Below, piece by piece: positions 24,853-35,500 of a stretch of DNA of 64,000 bases. The DNA lies in NCBI GenBank assembly GCA_965277415.1, contig CBDICS010000065.1, positions 112,233 through 176,232 on the forward strand. The letters run 5' to 3'. The position numbers were made by a program, and so were the translations under genes. The notes under the pieces were generated by a model. That model made no database searches. It saw only the letters and a program-made list of their open reading frames with translations, and had not been told where the DNA came from. This stretch comes from JAHDHW01 sp965277415 (GTDB lineage: Bacteria; Bacteroidota; Bacteroidia; Chitinophagales; Saprospiraceae). Positions within the stretch are counted from its first letter, which is position 1; each line of letters begins with the position of its first letter.

Positions 24853-27078
24853 TTATTTAATTATAATATTTTGAGTTTTAATCAATTGTCCATCTAGTCG
24901 AAGTAATAGCATATAGGTTCCACTACTTAGCATATTCACAGCTATTTCTTCACTATATAATCCAGCATTGATATTACCTAGTTTACTCTGCTGAGCCCTT
25001 CTACCCAAAACATCCACTAAAGTAAGGCTGACATTTCCAGAAACCGGAATATCAAAATTAACATTTAGTTGTTGGTCTACAGGATTAGGGTAAGCAGTCA
25101 TTCGAACTTTTGCTAATTCCGTTTCACTAACTGAGATTGGACCTGCATTCTGAATATCATCCAGATAGAAATCTTCTCCACCTACAACACCCATATTTCC
25201 GAAATCAGCAAAAACAACTACTTGGTCATAGTTATTAGACGCATTATAATCAGGGAATGTAGACATATCAAAAGTCAAGGTCTCCCATGCATTTGCTACG
25301 GTACCAGATACCTGAACTTCTGCAAAAACTGAAGGATTCCCATTCATATCGGGAGGTGATGTAGTGTCTTCAATTTTTAATAGAAATGGAACGTCTACTC
25401 TCGGAGACCAAACTTTCATTTCCAACATATCGCCTGTTGTATTAACTATATTGTCTAAAGGTAAAGAAGCTCCTCCCCAAACCTCAGCAGTTTCTGACTT
25501 ATTTAAATGAAGAACTGTTGTACTGGTATTTCCACCACTGGCATCCGGATTAGCAATTACTTCTGCAATATCAACTCCGCCAAAGCCAAAAATTTCATGA
25601 TCAATAGCAGGGTCTTCAAAAGTTAAGGGAAAAATTTGAGGGTTTACTATTCCACTACAAGCATCACAACTATTAAAACATACAGCATCTACTGTAGCAT
25701 CGCCATCTACTGTTAATAAACGATTCGTAAACATTCCTGATGCATCTGTGATCGTACAGGACTCGCCGCCAGCAAACTCTTCTTGAACATCCCATTCATC
25801 CAATTGGAATTTGTATTCATTTGCCCCGCTTGGCATCAGCACTGTTATTGTCCAGGTCCCATCGCCATTGTCTGTCATTGGATTATCTCCGCCAGCCCAG
25901 CCATTGAAGCTTCCACTCAAAAATACAGTTGTAAAGGCATCTGCGTATTCACTCATATCTACTGTAACCGTCACCATCCCATCTGATGCCATTCCACCAC
26001 AAGCATCACAACTATTAAAACATACAGCATCTACTGTAGCATCGCCATCTACTGTTAATAAACGATTCGTAAACATTCCTGATGCATCTGTGATCGTACA
26101 GGACTCGCCGCCAGCAAACATTTCTTGATCTGCCCATTCATCCACTTGAAATTTGTATTCATTAGCCCCACTTGGCATCAGCACTGTTACTGTCCAGGTC
26201 CCATCGCCATTGTCTGTCATTGGATTATCTCCACCAGCCCAGCCATTGAAGCTTCCACTCAAAAATACCGTCGTAAAGGTACCTGCGTATTCATTCATAT
26301 CTACTGTCAAGGTCACCATCCCATCTGATAGCATTCCACAAGCTTCACAATTATTAAAACATACAGCATCTAGGGTAGCATCGCCATCTACTGTTAATAA
26401 ACGATTCGTAAACATTCCTGATGCATCTGTGATCGTACAGGACTCGCCGCCAGCAAACATTTCTTGATCTGCCCATTCATCCACTTGAAATTTGTATTCA
26501 TTAGCCCCACTTGGCATCAGCACTGTTACTGTCCAGGTCCCATCGCCATTGTCTGTCATTGGATTATCTCCACCAGCCCAGCCATTGAAACTTCCACTCA
26601 AAAATACCGTCGTAAAGGTACCTGCGTATTCATTCATATCTACTGTCAAGGTCACCATCCCATCTGATAGCATTCCACAAGCTTCACAACTATTAAAACA
26701 TACAGCATCTAGGGTAGCATCGCCATCTACTGCTAAAAAACGATTCGTAAACACTCCTGATGCATCTGTGATTGTACAGGACTCGCCGCCAACAAACTCT
26801 TCTTGATCCGCCCATTCATCCACTTGAAACTTGTATTCATTATCCCCTCCCGGCATCATCACGGTTACGGTCCATGTACCATCCGAATTGTCTGTCATTG
26901 GATTATCTCCACCAGCCCAGCCATTGAAACTTCCACTCAAATATACCGTCGTAAAGGTGCCTGCGTATTGACTCATATCTACGGTGACGGTCACCATTCC
27001 ATCTGCTTGAGCATTTGCAAAATTGAACATACAAACACAAATAAAGAGTGTTATGAGTTTAGTAAAAGATTTAAGCAT
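24853..27078 (-). CDS. T9SS-sorted protein with four glycan-binding-like repeats
   Basis: Started at the ATG at 27078 (741 residues) because MLKSFTKLITLFICVCMF to NANAQ-like NFANAQ is a proper signal peptide. Four copies of a 113-residue unit run from about 26 to 477. Each has a TVDM start, VxLSGSFNGWAGGDNPMTD, GTWTVTVLMPSGANEYKFQV and a CFNSCEAC cysteine cluster. The SGSFNGW...YKFQVD pattern is that of E-set glycogen/starch-binding modules (CBM48/AMPK-like), so glycan binding is inferred. A galactose-binding-like domain follows (about 480-650, LTFEDPAIDHEIFGFGG to DFYLDDIQNAG). The last 80 residues (AYPNPVDQQLNVNF, SSGTYMLLLRLDG) are a type A T9SS sorting domain. Surface display beside a glucan locus fits. 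Confidence 0.85.
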   Translation of the reverse strand: MLKSFTKLITLFICVCMFNFANAQADGMVTVTVDMSQYAGTFTTVYLSGSFNGWAGGDNPMTDNSDGTWTVTVMMPGGDNEYKFQVDEWADQEEFVGGESCTITDASGVFTNRFLAVDGDATLDAVCFNSCEACGMLSDGMVTLTVDMNEYAGTFTTVFLSGSFNGWAGGDNPMTDNGDGTWTVTVLMPSGANEYKFQVDEWADQEMFAGGESCTITDASGMFTNRLLTVDGDATLDAVCFNNCEACGMLSDGMVTLTVDMNEYAGTFTTVFLSGSFNGWAGGDNPMTDNGDGTWTVTVLMPSGANEYKFQVDEWADQEMFAGGESCTITDASGMFTNRLLTVDGDATVDAVCFNSCDACGGMASDGMVTVTVDMSEYADAFTTVFLSGSFNGWAGGDNPMTDNGDGTWTITVLMPSGANEYKFQLDEWDVQEEFAGGESCTITDASGMFTNRLLTVDGDATVDAVCFNSCDACSGIVNPQIFPLTFEDPAIDHEIFGFGGVDIAEVIANPDASGGNTSTTVLHLNKSETAEVWGGASLPLDNIVNTTGDMLEMKVWSPRVDVPFLLKIEDTTSPPDMNGNPSVFAEVQVSGTVANAWETLTFDMSTFPDYNASNNYDQVVVFADFGNMGVVGGEDFYLDDIQNAGPISVSETELAKVRMTAYPNPVDQQLNVNFDIPVSGNVSLTLVDVLGRRAQQSKLGNINAGLYSEEIAVNMLSSGTYMLLLRLDGQLIKTQNIIIK
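25657..27003 (-). repeat. four tandem 339-342 bp repeats inside the T9SS gene
   Basis: Units begin at 27003, 26664, 26325 and 25983 (minus strand). The second and third differ at only a few bases over 339, while the first and fourth are more diverged. High DNA identity, not only protein identity, implies recent duplication or gene conversion of the inner units. Confidence 0.9.
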
Positions 27079-27335
27079 AAAAAATATTTTGATGTTTGAA
27101 AAAAGAATAAACAAAGTATTGTTTCAAAATCAAATTTGTTTTATTACGGTCAATTGAATTTCAAACAATTACTCAATGTATAATTAGCAATTATTATGCG
27201 TAAGCATATATTTATACCTACCACATTACCACTCATCCTTATTAAAAGGCCTCATTTAGATACACAGGTATGCTAAATATTCAATAACGAATAGAGTTTC
27301 TAATGCTTAAAACCTGATCTATGCTTTGCTGATTT

Positions 27336-29075
27336 TTATTTTACAATAAAAACCTTCTTGGTAGTCATCGTTTTTTCAGATTGAACATTAATCAGGTATA
27401 TTCCTGCATTCAATTGCTCAGAAGGCATCCATTGGAAAGACTTCACCCCCTGGTTTACATAGCCTGAAAACACCTGATCTATTTTTTCTCCTAGAAGGTT
27501 CGAAATGTAAATTTCAAATGTTTGAGCTGTTTCATTTTCAAGCATGATATTCAAGTCGGAATCAGTTGGATTAGGAAAGGTTTTGACTTGATAATTTGGT
27601 TTAGCCACATTAAATGCTCCAGTAGTCAGGGATTCATTTTCGATGGCAATCAAAGATTCGTTAACTGAGATATTTTGAAAGGTTTCGACTAGCCCATTAG
27701 TCCATTGAATGGTCATTTGATCAATCGTTTCAATATCACCTAAACCAAAATGTAGTGTATAACTATTTTGAGAAGCATAACCACTTCCTCCTGCTACTTC
27801 ATCAGTATATTTTTGCCCATTGGCTTCTAAGGTCACTTTAGAACCGATTGCAAGGCGATTGCTTATTGTTCCTATTAATTTCAATCTAAGCCAATTCCCT
27901 GTATTTGTCGTTTCATTTCGAAACAATTGATTTCCATCATCTCCATGATTCCCTACGAAAACATCAACAAGCCCGTCTCCATTTATGTCTGTACAAGCAG
28001 TACCATAAGAGCCATACATACTTGCGATAGGAGTATTTTCGGAAACTATCTCAAAGGTTTGATCTCCTTTATTTCGATAGAGGATATTAGGTAAAGGTGA
28101 AAAATAACTATCATTTACCATATAAATATCCTGAAAGCCATCATTATCATAATCGAAAAAAGTAACGCCCCAGCCCATACCTGGATCTGTAATCATCGCA
28201 TCAAATGAGATATTACTAAAAGTCCCGTCACCATTGTTTAAATAAAGTGTGTTATAACTAAGATTAGTAATATAGAAATCAAGCCATCCATCATTATTAA
28301 TATCTCCAAAATCCACCCCCATTCCTTGTCCTGCATAATTAGCTCCAGAAGCAACAGAAACGTCAGTAAAATTTCCAGCACCATCATTTTGGTATAAAAT
28401 ATTAGCTTGATTGGCATCATGAGACAAATACAAATCAGAGTCTCCATCATTATCATAATCAAAAAACATAGCGCCCATTGAAATTAGAGGGTCACTTGTA
28501 CCCGACTCCATAACTACATTAGTAAAAGTCAAATCTCCGTTATTTTTATACATAGCATTTTCTTCGCCTAAATTAGCTACATATATATCTAAGAAACCAT
28601 CTCGATCTATATCCGCAACTAAGGTCGTTCTGGGCTTACCCAATCCATCTACACCAGCAGTTTCTGCAATATTTACAAAAGAACCATTCCCATTATTATG
28701 ATACAATACATTCGGTTCTTCTTTATTACCTAGATAAAGATCTAAGTTTCCATCATTATCAAAGTCTCCCCAAACGCTTGCATGTGTTGAACCAGAATAA
28801 TCTACACCAAGGGCAGCAGCCACATCTGTATAAGTGCCATCGCCATTATTCCGATATAAAAAATTGGCCTGTCCTTCACTAGAAACATAGACATCATCAT
28901 CTCCATCATTATCATAGTCTGCAATCGCAACACCACGATTACTTCCTGTATTATTAAACCCCGCTTCAATAGAAATATCTGAAAAAACTGCTTGAGCATG
29001 TAGTAGACCATTGAGGCCAATAATTAAAATAATCAATAAAAGACTTCGTCTATTTTTTGTTTTTCTAAAAGACAT
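27336..29075 (-). CDS. T9SS-sorted CRTAC1-type FG-GAP/ASPIC-UnbV protein
   Basis: 579 residues with a signal peptide (KNRRSLLLIILIIGLNGLLHAQ). About nine FG-GAP/VCBS blades run from 30 to 400, each with a calcium-binding DYDNDGDDDVYV-like loop (GDFDNDGNLDLYLGN, ADIDRDGFLDIYVAN and so on), forming a seven-bladed-like propeller. An ASPIC/UnbV domain follows at about 405-480 (TNTGNWLRLKLIGTISNRLA, IGSKVTLEANGQ, GGSGYASQNSYTLHFGLG). The C-terminal 80 residues (FPNPTDSDLNIMLENE, LNAGIYLINVQSEK) are a type A T9SS sorting signal. CRTAC1-type proteins are common beside SusCD genes; an adhesive or glycan-contact role is likely but unproven. It is 222 bases upstream of, and in line with, the repeat protein gene. 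Confidence 0.88.
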   Translation of the reverse strand: MSFRKTKNRRSLLLIILIIGLNGLLHAQAVFSDISIEAGFNNTGSNRGVAIADYDNDGDDDVYVSSEGQANFLYRNNGDGTYTDVAAALGVDYSGSTHASVWGDFDNDGNLDLYLGNKEEPNVLYHNNGNGSFVNIAETAGVDGLGKPRTTLVADIDRDGFLDIYVANLGEENAMYKNNGDLTFTNVVMESGTSDPLISMGAMFFDYDNDGDSDLYLSHDANQANILYQNDGAGNFTDVSVASGANYAGQGMGVDFGDINNDGWLDFYITNLSYNTLYLNNGDGTFSNISFDAMITDPGMGWGVTFFDYDNDGFQDIYMVNDSYFSPLPNILYRNKGDQTFEIVSENTPIASMYGSYGTACTDINGDGLVDVFVGNHGDDGNQLFRNETTNTGNWLRLKLIGTISNRLAIGSKVTLEANGQKYTDEVAGGSGYASQNSYTLHFGLGDIETIDQMTIQWTNGLVETFQNISVNESLIAIENESLTTGAFNVAKPNYQVKTFPNPTDSDLNIMLENETAQTFEIYISNLLGEKIDQVFSGYVNQGVKSFQWMPSEQLNAGIYLINVQSEKTMTTKKVFIVK

Positions 29076-29203
29076 AATGATAAAAGTTTTATTAAGATTT
29101 GTTCAAAATTTGATCTATAACAATTTGAAGCTTTGGGGCTTGGCCTTCAAGTGTTAAAGCCTTAATATACTTTAACAACATGAGTCATTCCTTATTTTTA
29201 TTT

Positions 29204-29337
29204 GACGCTGATTTATATGATTAATTATGGCGATTAGTGCCTTTGGCACTAATAAAAAACCAGTGTCTTTCAGCGTCAGAAATCACGTTTTATAAATTTT
29301 CAAAAATTCGGGATGATTCATGTTAATTAACATGAAT
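29204..29337. promoter_or_regulatory. nested hairpin and perfect palindrome upstream of the FG-GAP gene
   Basis: Within the 338-base gap before the minus-strand FG-GAP gene, GACGCTGA (29204) pairs with TCAGCGTC (29270-29277), enclosing a nine-base stem ATTAGTGCC/GGCACTAAT (29233-29253). Further out, 29316-29337 is a perfect 22-base palindrome, ATTCATGTTAA mirrored. The palindrome is a good operator candidate; the nested hairpin looks more like a repeat element. Otherwise the gap holds nothing I can name. Confidence 0.45.
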
Positions 29338-29413
29338 TTCGAAATTATTTTAGACATAGCCAAAAGAAAAGCTCATTCTCCTTAAAATTATGTAAAGAGA
29401 TGATTTGTATTTT

Positions 29414-32254
29414 CTAGAATTTCATTAGGAATTCGGTTAAATTGTCTTCCTTATCTAATCGAATTTTCTTTCTCAAGCGATAACGACTAGCTTCTATACC
29501 TCGAATCGTAACATTGAGTAGTGATGCCATTTCTTTAGTAGATAAATTCATCCTCAGATAAGTACACATCTTTAGATCTTTGGGCGTAAGTTCTGGATAT
29601 TGGGCATTAAGTCGATTATAAAAATCTCCATGTAATTGATTAAAATGAAACATAAATTGTTCCCATCCATCATCTATGATTTCATCTTGATTCAACATGT
29701 TGATCATTTTCTGGATTTCTTTAGATAACAGTGAATCTTTATTCATCTTTTTCAAAGTGAGCAATTCTCCTTTAATCTTTCCAAGTGTTTCATTTTTCTG
29801 AACCACATGCATAGCCGTTGAAGCTAATTCTCTTTGCTTATATTCTAATTCTGCTTTTACTTTTTCCTCTTTAAGTTTTCCAATTGCTTCTTCTGAAGCT
29901 TTGATTGTTTGATCTCTATCTTCCTTTAATCCATAATATTTTTTCTGATAAGCCCTGATAATAGCACCTAACAGCCCCATAGTTAATAGGCCATAAAGCA
30001 GATAAGCTAAGCTTGAAGCATACCAAGGCGCTAGTATTCTAAAACTATAATCTGAAATAGAACTTAATGATCCATACTGATTTTTAGCTTGTACGCTAAA
30101 TCTATAATTTCCTGGAGATAAATTCGTGTATTCCTTTATGTTTATACTTGACCATTCTGACCATTTCCTTTCGAATCCTTCTAAAAAATATCTATATTGA
30201 ATATACTCTTTCCCTATATAATCCGTCGCTGAATAGCTAAATTGGAAAGCATTCTCATCTGCATTAAAGCTTTGAGATTGGAATTGATTACTTTTGTACC
30301 CACCAAAAATTAAACTATCTTTTTTACTTGTTAAACTCACCTTATTTATAACCACTTCGAATATACTATCTACTTGAAAATTGAATGAAGGATTATAATG
30401 AATAAAGCCTTTATCATTAGTGAAAAAGACATTTTTATCATCAAATGAATAGACCGACTCAAAACCCGGATTCAATTGATTTTTAAATTGAGGAAAAATC
30501 TTTTTATCAATCTTTTTATCAAGCCCTCTATTTTCAATCTTTAATATTCCAATATGGTCTGTTATAAACCATAGGTCATCGTTTGATGATTCAAAAAACC
30601 GACGAATTTTGTTTTTTTCTCCAAATACTTCATTGAATCGAGCATATGGCTCAAATATGTCTTTTTCGTAATCATATAGAAAAGAACCATATTCACCACA
30701 AAAGATAATTTCGTCTTTTATTTTAAATAAATGATTTTTAATTGTTGATGGAAGGCCAGATTCTACTCCATATTTTTTCACTTGTAGGTTTGTTAAACTT
30801 TCATCCAAACGGGTCTTATAAATTCCTTTATAAGGGTGTGACATCCAAATATTTCCTTGCACATCTTGTTCTAAAAACCGGCATGACTCTGACCAATTTT
30901 CAATATCATTTAAATGTGTCCAATTTTCATTTTGCTTTTTAAAAATTGAAAAACTTTTATATGTTCCTGCAATAGCATAATCCGGTCTACCTTTTAAGAC
31001 CTCAAAGTTCCAGACACCTGTTCTTCCATAGATTAGTGTCGCTGTCCTGTCACGAATAGAATAAGCACCATTATTATGACCAAGTAAAAGTTCATTACCT
31101 ATTATATCTAAACCCCAATTTTGACCTTTTGTATTTTTAACCAATTCGAAATCTACAGGTGTCAATGGATCGTAATGTCTTTTCCATTCCGCTGTATAAA
31201 GTCCATTGCTAGTAGAAAAATAGACTCTATTTTGGAATACTTTAACATCAAATCCCGCTCCTTCTAATTCTCCATCTGGGTAGATTCGAGTAAAAGGCGA
31301 ATTTAATTCAATAAAATTTATACCGTTATCAACCCCTAACCAAAGGTTTTGGCTTTTATCAAAGTAGACACTAAATACCTTATTATTTATTAGGCTATTG
31401 CTGCGATCAAGGTGAAACCGACTTTTTCCATAACTATTGATGATTAAAACACCAGCAAAATCAGTTCCCAAAGCCAAGTCTCCATTTTCAGCAATTGCAG
31501 CAGAGGTTATATGGTTCTGTTTTAAAAAATCACTTGCATCTATTTTCCATTCTTGGATACCACCTTTACCTATTACAAATAGACCATTATTTTGGGTTGT
31601 GACTATCGAATACTGAGATTCTGGCAGTATTTCTGAGATTAGTTTATTTTTTAGAATTGCCGACCCTTTTAAATGATTAAATTTTCCATTCTCGTAATAC
31701 AACAAACCTAAACTCAAATCCTGCGCAAAAACTTTTCCATTGGCTTGACCTAAAAATTCAATATTCCAATCATCATAAACGGTACATTGATTGTCTTCTA
31801 TTATAAATACCTTACCATTTGCTCTAAAAAACACTTTCTGGTCATTAACAATGATATCCCAGACATCTTCAAATTCTCGATAGGCTTCAGGTATAAGACT
31901 TTTTAAGGATTGAAAAGTAAGTACTCCTTGCTCATTGGGTGAAAATTTTCCAAATTCATTTTGTCCGCCTACATATACATCACCTAAATCTGAAATCGCG
32001 ACCGATCGAACAATCGTGGAATTGGGAAGTGGATAAGTCTTCCAAAGAGATCCGTCATAGTATAATAGTCCATTATTATTGGCAAAATATATTACCCCCT
32101 TCGCATTTTGAGCAACTTCCCAGCTTTGAGCACCGGATCGATAAACCTCTTTGGGGTAAGAATGAATAAAGGGCATACCTAAATTAGGTGCTTGAGCATA
32201 CAAATGTCCAATCTCCCCTATTAACAGCCATAAAATAATCAATACCCTCATCAT
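29414..32254 (-). CDS. propeller/Y_Y_Y one-component regulator with LuxR-type HTH
   Basis: 946 residues: signal peptide (LIILWLLIGEIGHLYAQ), a two-component-regulator-type beta-propeller over about 25-640 (VWDIIVNDQKVFF, GDLALGTDFAGVLI, NLWLGVDNGINFIEL and similar blades), a Y_Y_Y domain at about 665-760 (YIQYRYFLEGFERKWSEWS, LSPGNYRFSVQAKNQYG), a membrane helix near 765-785, a coiled coil, and a C-terminal HTH (LTPKDLKMCTYLRMNLSTKE, MASLLNVTIRGIEASRYRLR). Unlike hybrid two-component systems it has no kinase or receiver. It should sense glycan fragments in the periplasm and bind DNA at the membrane. It is divergent from susC across 282 bases, so it most likely controls this locus. Confidence 0.9.
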   Translation of the reverse strand: MMRVLIILWLLIGEIGHLYAQAPNLGMPFIHSYPKEVYRSGAQSWEVAQNAKGVIYFANNNGLLYYDGSLWKTYPLPNSTIVRSVAISDLGDVYVGGQNEFGKFSPNEQGVLTFQSLKSLIPEAYREFEDVWDIIVNDQKVFFRANGKVFIIEDNQCTVYDDWNIEFLGQANGKVFAQDLSLGLLYYENGKFNHLKGSAILKNKLISEILPESQYSIVTTQNNGLFVIGKGGIQEWKIDASDFLKQNHITSAAIAENGDLALGTDFAGVLIINSYGKSRFHLDRSNSLINNKVFSVYFDKSQNLWLGVDNGINFIELNSPFTRIYPDGELEGAGFDVKVFQNRVYFSTSNGLYTAEWKRHYDPLTPVDFELVKNTKGQNWGLDIIGNELLLGHNNGAYSIRDRTATLIYGRTGVWNFEVLKGRPDYAIAGTYKSFSIFKKQNENWTHLNDIENWSESCRFLEQDVQGNIWMSHPYKGIYKTRLDESLTNLQVKKYGVESGLPSTIKNHLFKIKDEIIFCGEYGSFLYDYEKDIFEPYARFNEVFGEKNKIRRFFESSNDDLWFITDHIGILKIENRGLDKKIDKKIFPQFKNQLNPGFESVYSFDDKNVFFTNDKGFIHYNPSFNFQVDSIFEVVINKVSLTSKKDSLIFGGYKSNQFQSQSFNADENAFQFSYSATDYIGKEYIQYRYFLEGFERKWSEWSSINIKEYTNLSPGNYRFSVQAKNQYGSLSSISDYSFRILAPWYASSLAYLLYGLLTMGLLGAIIRAYQKKYYGLKEDRDQTIKASEEAIGKLKEEKVKAELEYKQRELASTAMHVVQKNETLGKIKGELLTLKKMNKDSLLSKEIQKMINMLNQDEIIDDGWEQFMFHFNQLHGDFYNRLNAQYPELTPKDLKMCTYLRMNLSTKEMASLLNVTIRGIEASRYRLRKKIRLDKEDNLTEFLMKF

Positions 32255-32385
32255 ATTTTTTACAATGCTAATATAAAAATACGAAGACTAATTCAAATGA
32301 GTAGTAAAATAGTATACAATAATAATTTTTGAGTGGAATCTTCCCGACCAATTCTAATATTTAAAAAATTGTGAGTGTCTTTATG

Positions 32386-32429
32386 TAGTCCAACTTTTAG
32401 GGACTAGAACTAATCCTTTAATAACTTTG
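32386..32429 (+). promoter_or_regulatory. candidate susC promoter with overlapping inverted repeat
   Basis: TAACTTTG at 32422-32429 fits the Bacteroidota -7 box, with a weak TTTTAG -33-like stretch near 32395. The inverted repeat TAGTCC-N9-GGACTA (32386-32406) covers that -33 side, where an activator would sit. The leader before susC would be about 105 bases. Confidence 0.5.
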
Positions 32430-32536
32430 CTATTGTAGTTGATTAGAACAGTAAAATTTTATTTGGTTTTATTTTTACTACTATCAAAGTTCATTTTCAA
32501 TTCTAAATATTTGAATGTGAGCCTATTTTTTAAACA

Positions 32537-35500
32537 ATGAGTACTAAAAACTCTAAAATGAAAAAACGAATTCAATTTCTTTTATTACTCTTTTCTTTTT
32601 CTATTACCTCTCTTTTTGCCCAATCTCATAAGGTATCAGGCAAAGTGATTTCACAAGAAGATAATTTGGGAGTTATTGGCGCTACTGTTTTGGCGAAAGA
32701 TCAAAAACTTGGCGTAGTTACCGATTTTAATGGAGATTATTCTATTACTGTTCCTTCAGAAAATGCAATCCTTGTAGTCTCTTATACTGGAATGAAAACC
32801 TTAGAAATCCCTATTGAAGGTCGTAGTTCTATTGACATTACACTTGAACCAGACATTTCAGTTCTTGAAGAAGTAGTGGTAGTAGGTTATGGTACTCAAA
32901 AACGAAGCAAGATTAGTGGGGCAGTATCAGTAGTAACATCAGAAGAGATTACGGAAACTCCCGTATTGCGAGTTGAACAAGCACTTCAAGGGCGAACTTC
33001 TGGAGTACAGATCACTCAAAACTCAGGATCACCTGGTGCTGCATTATCGGTAAGGATAAGAGGTACAGGTACAATTAATGACAGTTCACCTTTATACATT
33101 GTAGATGGTGTTCCCGCCGAAGGCTTAGACTTTTTAAATCCTAATGATATTGAATCCATTAATGTATTAAAAGATGCAGCTTCTTCCGCCATTTATGGCT
33201 CAAGAGGAGCAAATGGTGTTGTACTTATTACGACAAAAGGGGGTAAAAAAAATCAAGAAGGTAAGATCAGTTACGAATCTTACTATGGTATTCAAAGTCC
33301 ATGGAAGAAATTGAATTTACTAAATGCCAGAGAGTATGCAGTTATCCAGAATGAAGCCTATATTGCTGCTGGCAGGATTCCGCGTGCTGAGTTTTCAAAT
33401 CCCGATATCTTGGGGGAAGGAACCGATTGGCAAGATGCGATCTTCGAAAGTGCTCCGATTACAAGCCATCAAGTTGGCATCACAGGAGGAACAGACCGTT
33501 CGACTTATGCTATTTCTGGAAATTATTTCAACCAAGATGGTATTATCGGAGCGGACAAAGCTTCTTTTGAGCGATATACCGTCCGACTAAACTCTAGCCA
33601 TGATCTCAAGAAATGGTTGACTGTTGGTAATACTTTAGGATTTACTAAGCTAAGAAGAGATGCTTTATCAGAAAACAATGAGTTTAATAGCCCATTGATT
33701 CGAGCAATCAATATAGACCCCGTCACCCCTGTGAGAAAAGGCGATGGTACTTATGCTTACTCTATTTATTCTGATACTGATATTACCAATCCTGTAAATG
33801 CTATTGAACAAACTTTTGATAGTTGGACAACCAACAGGCTTGTAGGTTCTATTTTCGGAGTAATAAAAATTTCAGAAAACATCTCTTTGCGATCTACCTA
33901 CAGTTTAGATGCGACTTATGCAACACAAGACATTTTTAATCCGAGATTTGATCTTAGTAATGATCCTATTTTGAGTGATGCTCCTGCTCAAGAAAAACGA
34001 CTTATAAATTCTGTGTCTTTCAATAATAACACTTGGAGAAATTGGCAATGGGAAAATGTATTGATCTGGAATAAATCAATTGGTACACAACATGATTTCT
34101 CGTTTACAGCCGGTAATACATTAAGGGAAGGTCGACATGATTTTAATGGAGGAAGTAATACGAACTTACCTTCTAATGACCCCGCAGATGCTTTTATTGG
34201 GAATACTATTGATCCAATCGCTTCACAAAGTACTTACCAAGGTGCTTCTGAGTCTTCATTGCTCTCTTATTTCGGTCGAGTCAATTATGAGCTTCGAGAT
34301 AAGTATTTGTTTTCTGCAACTTTCCGAGCAGATGGTTCTTCTAGGTTTGGAGCAAATAACCGTTTTGGATACTTCCCATCTGTCTCAGCAGGTTGGATCA
34401 TTAGCCAAGAAGATTTTTGGAATTTTGAAGATATTAGCTTTATCAAACTTAGAGGAAGTTGGGGTCAAAATGGTAATGATAAAATTGGAGATTATAGTTA
34501 CACTTCAGTTGTACGATCTGGTCAAAACTATACCTTTGGCCCAAATGAAATCATTACAAATGGTAGTGTCGCAACCACTTCGTCTAATCCCGATATTAAA
34601 TGGGAAACAATAACACAGACAGATGTTGGAATCGATTTGGAATTTTGGGATGGTCAATTGAATATTACAGCAGATTATTATATTAAAGAGACCTCGGATA
34701 TGCTTTATGCTGCACCGATTCCATTTACAGCAGGGACAGCCCCTCCAATCCAAAATATTGCAAGTATGGAAAATCGAGGGTGGGAGTTCGCTACAGAATA
34801 TCGAGGCAAGTCGGGAGCGCTATCTTATTCCATCGGTGCTAATATCTCTTTTATAGAAAATGAAGTCACAAGTTTAGGGACTGGCGGTGATCCAGTTTTT
34901 GCAGGGTATATTCAATCTGCAAATGCTAGTGCTTCCAGAACCGATGTTGGACAACCTGTCGCTTCTTTTTATGGTTTCGTGACTGATGGTATCTTCCAAA
35001 ATCAACAAGAAATCGAAACGCATGCTATTCAGAGTGAGAATACTGCTCCTGGAGATATTCGTTTTAAAGATTTGAATAATGATGGGATGATTGATTTTGA
35101 TGATCAAACATATATTGGAAATCCAATCCCAGATTTCACTTATGGTGTAAACGGTAGTCTAGAGTTTAAGGATTTTGATTTGAGCTTTTTTCTTCAAGGT
35201 GTTCAAGGAAATGATATTTATAATGGCACGGTTAGATATGATTTTACATTCGTTAATCGTCCAGCCTCAGTACTTAATCGCTGGACAGGTCCAGGAACTT
35301 CTAACTCTGAGCCAAGAGTTAATTTAAGCGATCCAAATCAAAACGTCAGAGTTTCTGATCGTTTCATTGAAGATGGTTCTTATCTGAGATTAAAGAATGT
35401 TCAAATTGGTTATAATTTACCAAGACCATTATTAACTAAAATAAAGTTTGAAAAATTCAGAATTTATTTCTCTGCTCAAAACTTAATAACCATAACGGAT

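Noticed and set aside
25657..27003. Regular repeats that could be taken for a CRISPR or satellite array
   Set aside because: The unit is 339-342 bp, entirely coding, and has no alternating unique spacers.
25783..27099. Several plus-strand open frames of 67-105 codons in a regular ladder
   Set aside because: They are the antisense images of the tandem 339-bp repeats of the minus-strand T9SS gene and repeat with the same period; composition is not protein-like.
29233..29253. ATTAGTGCC hairpin as a terminator
   Set aside because: The adjacent A-run lies on the wrong side for the minus-strand gene and there is no plus-strand gene ending there.
34137..34613. 158-codon frame inside susC
   Set aside because: Shadow frame within the barrel region of susC, no start context and no domain.
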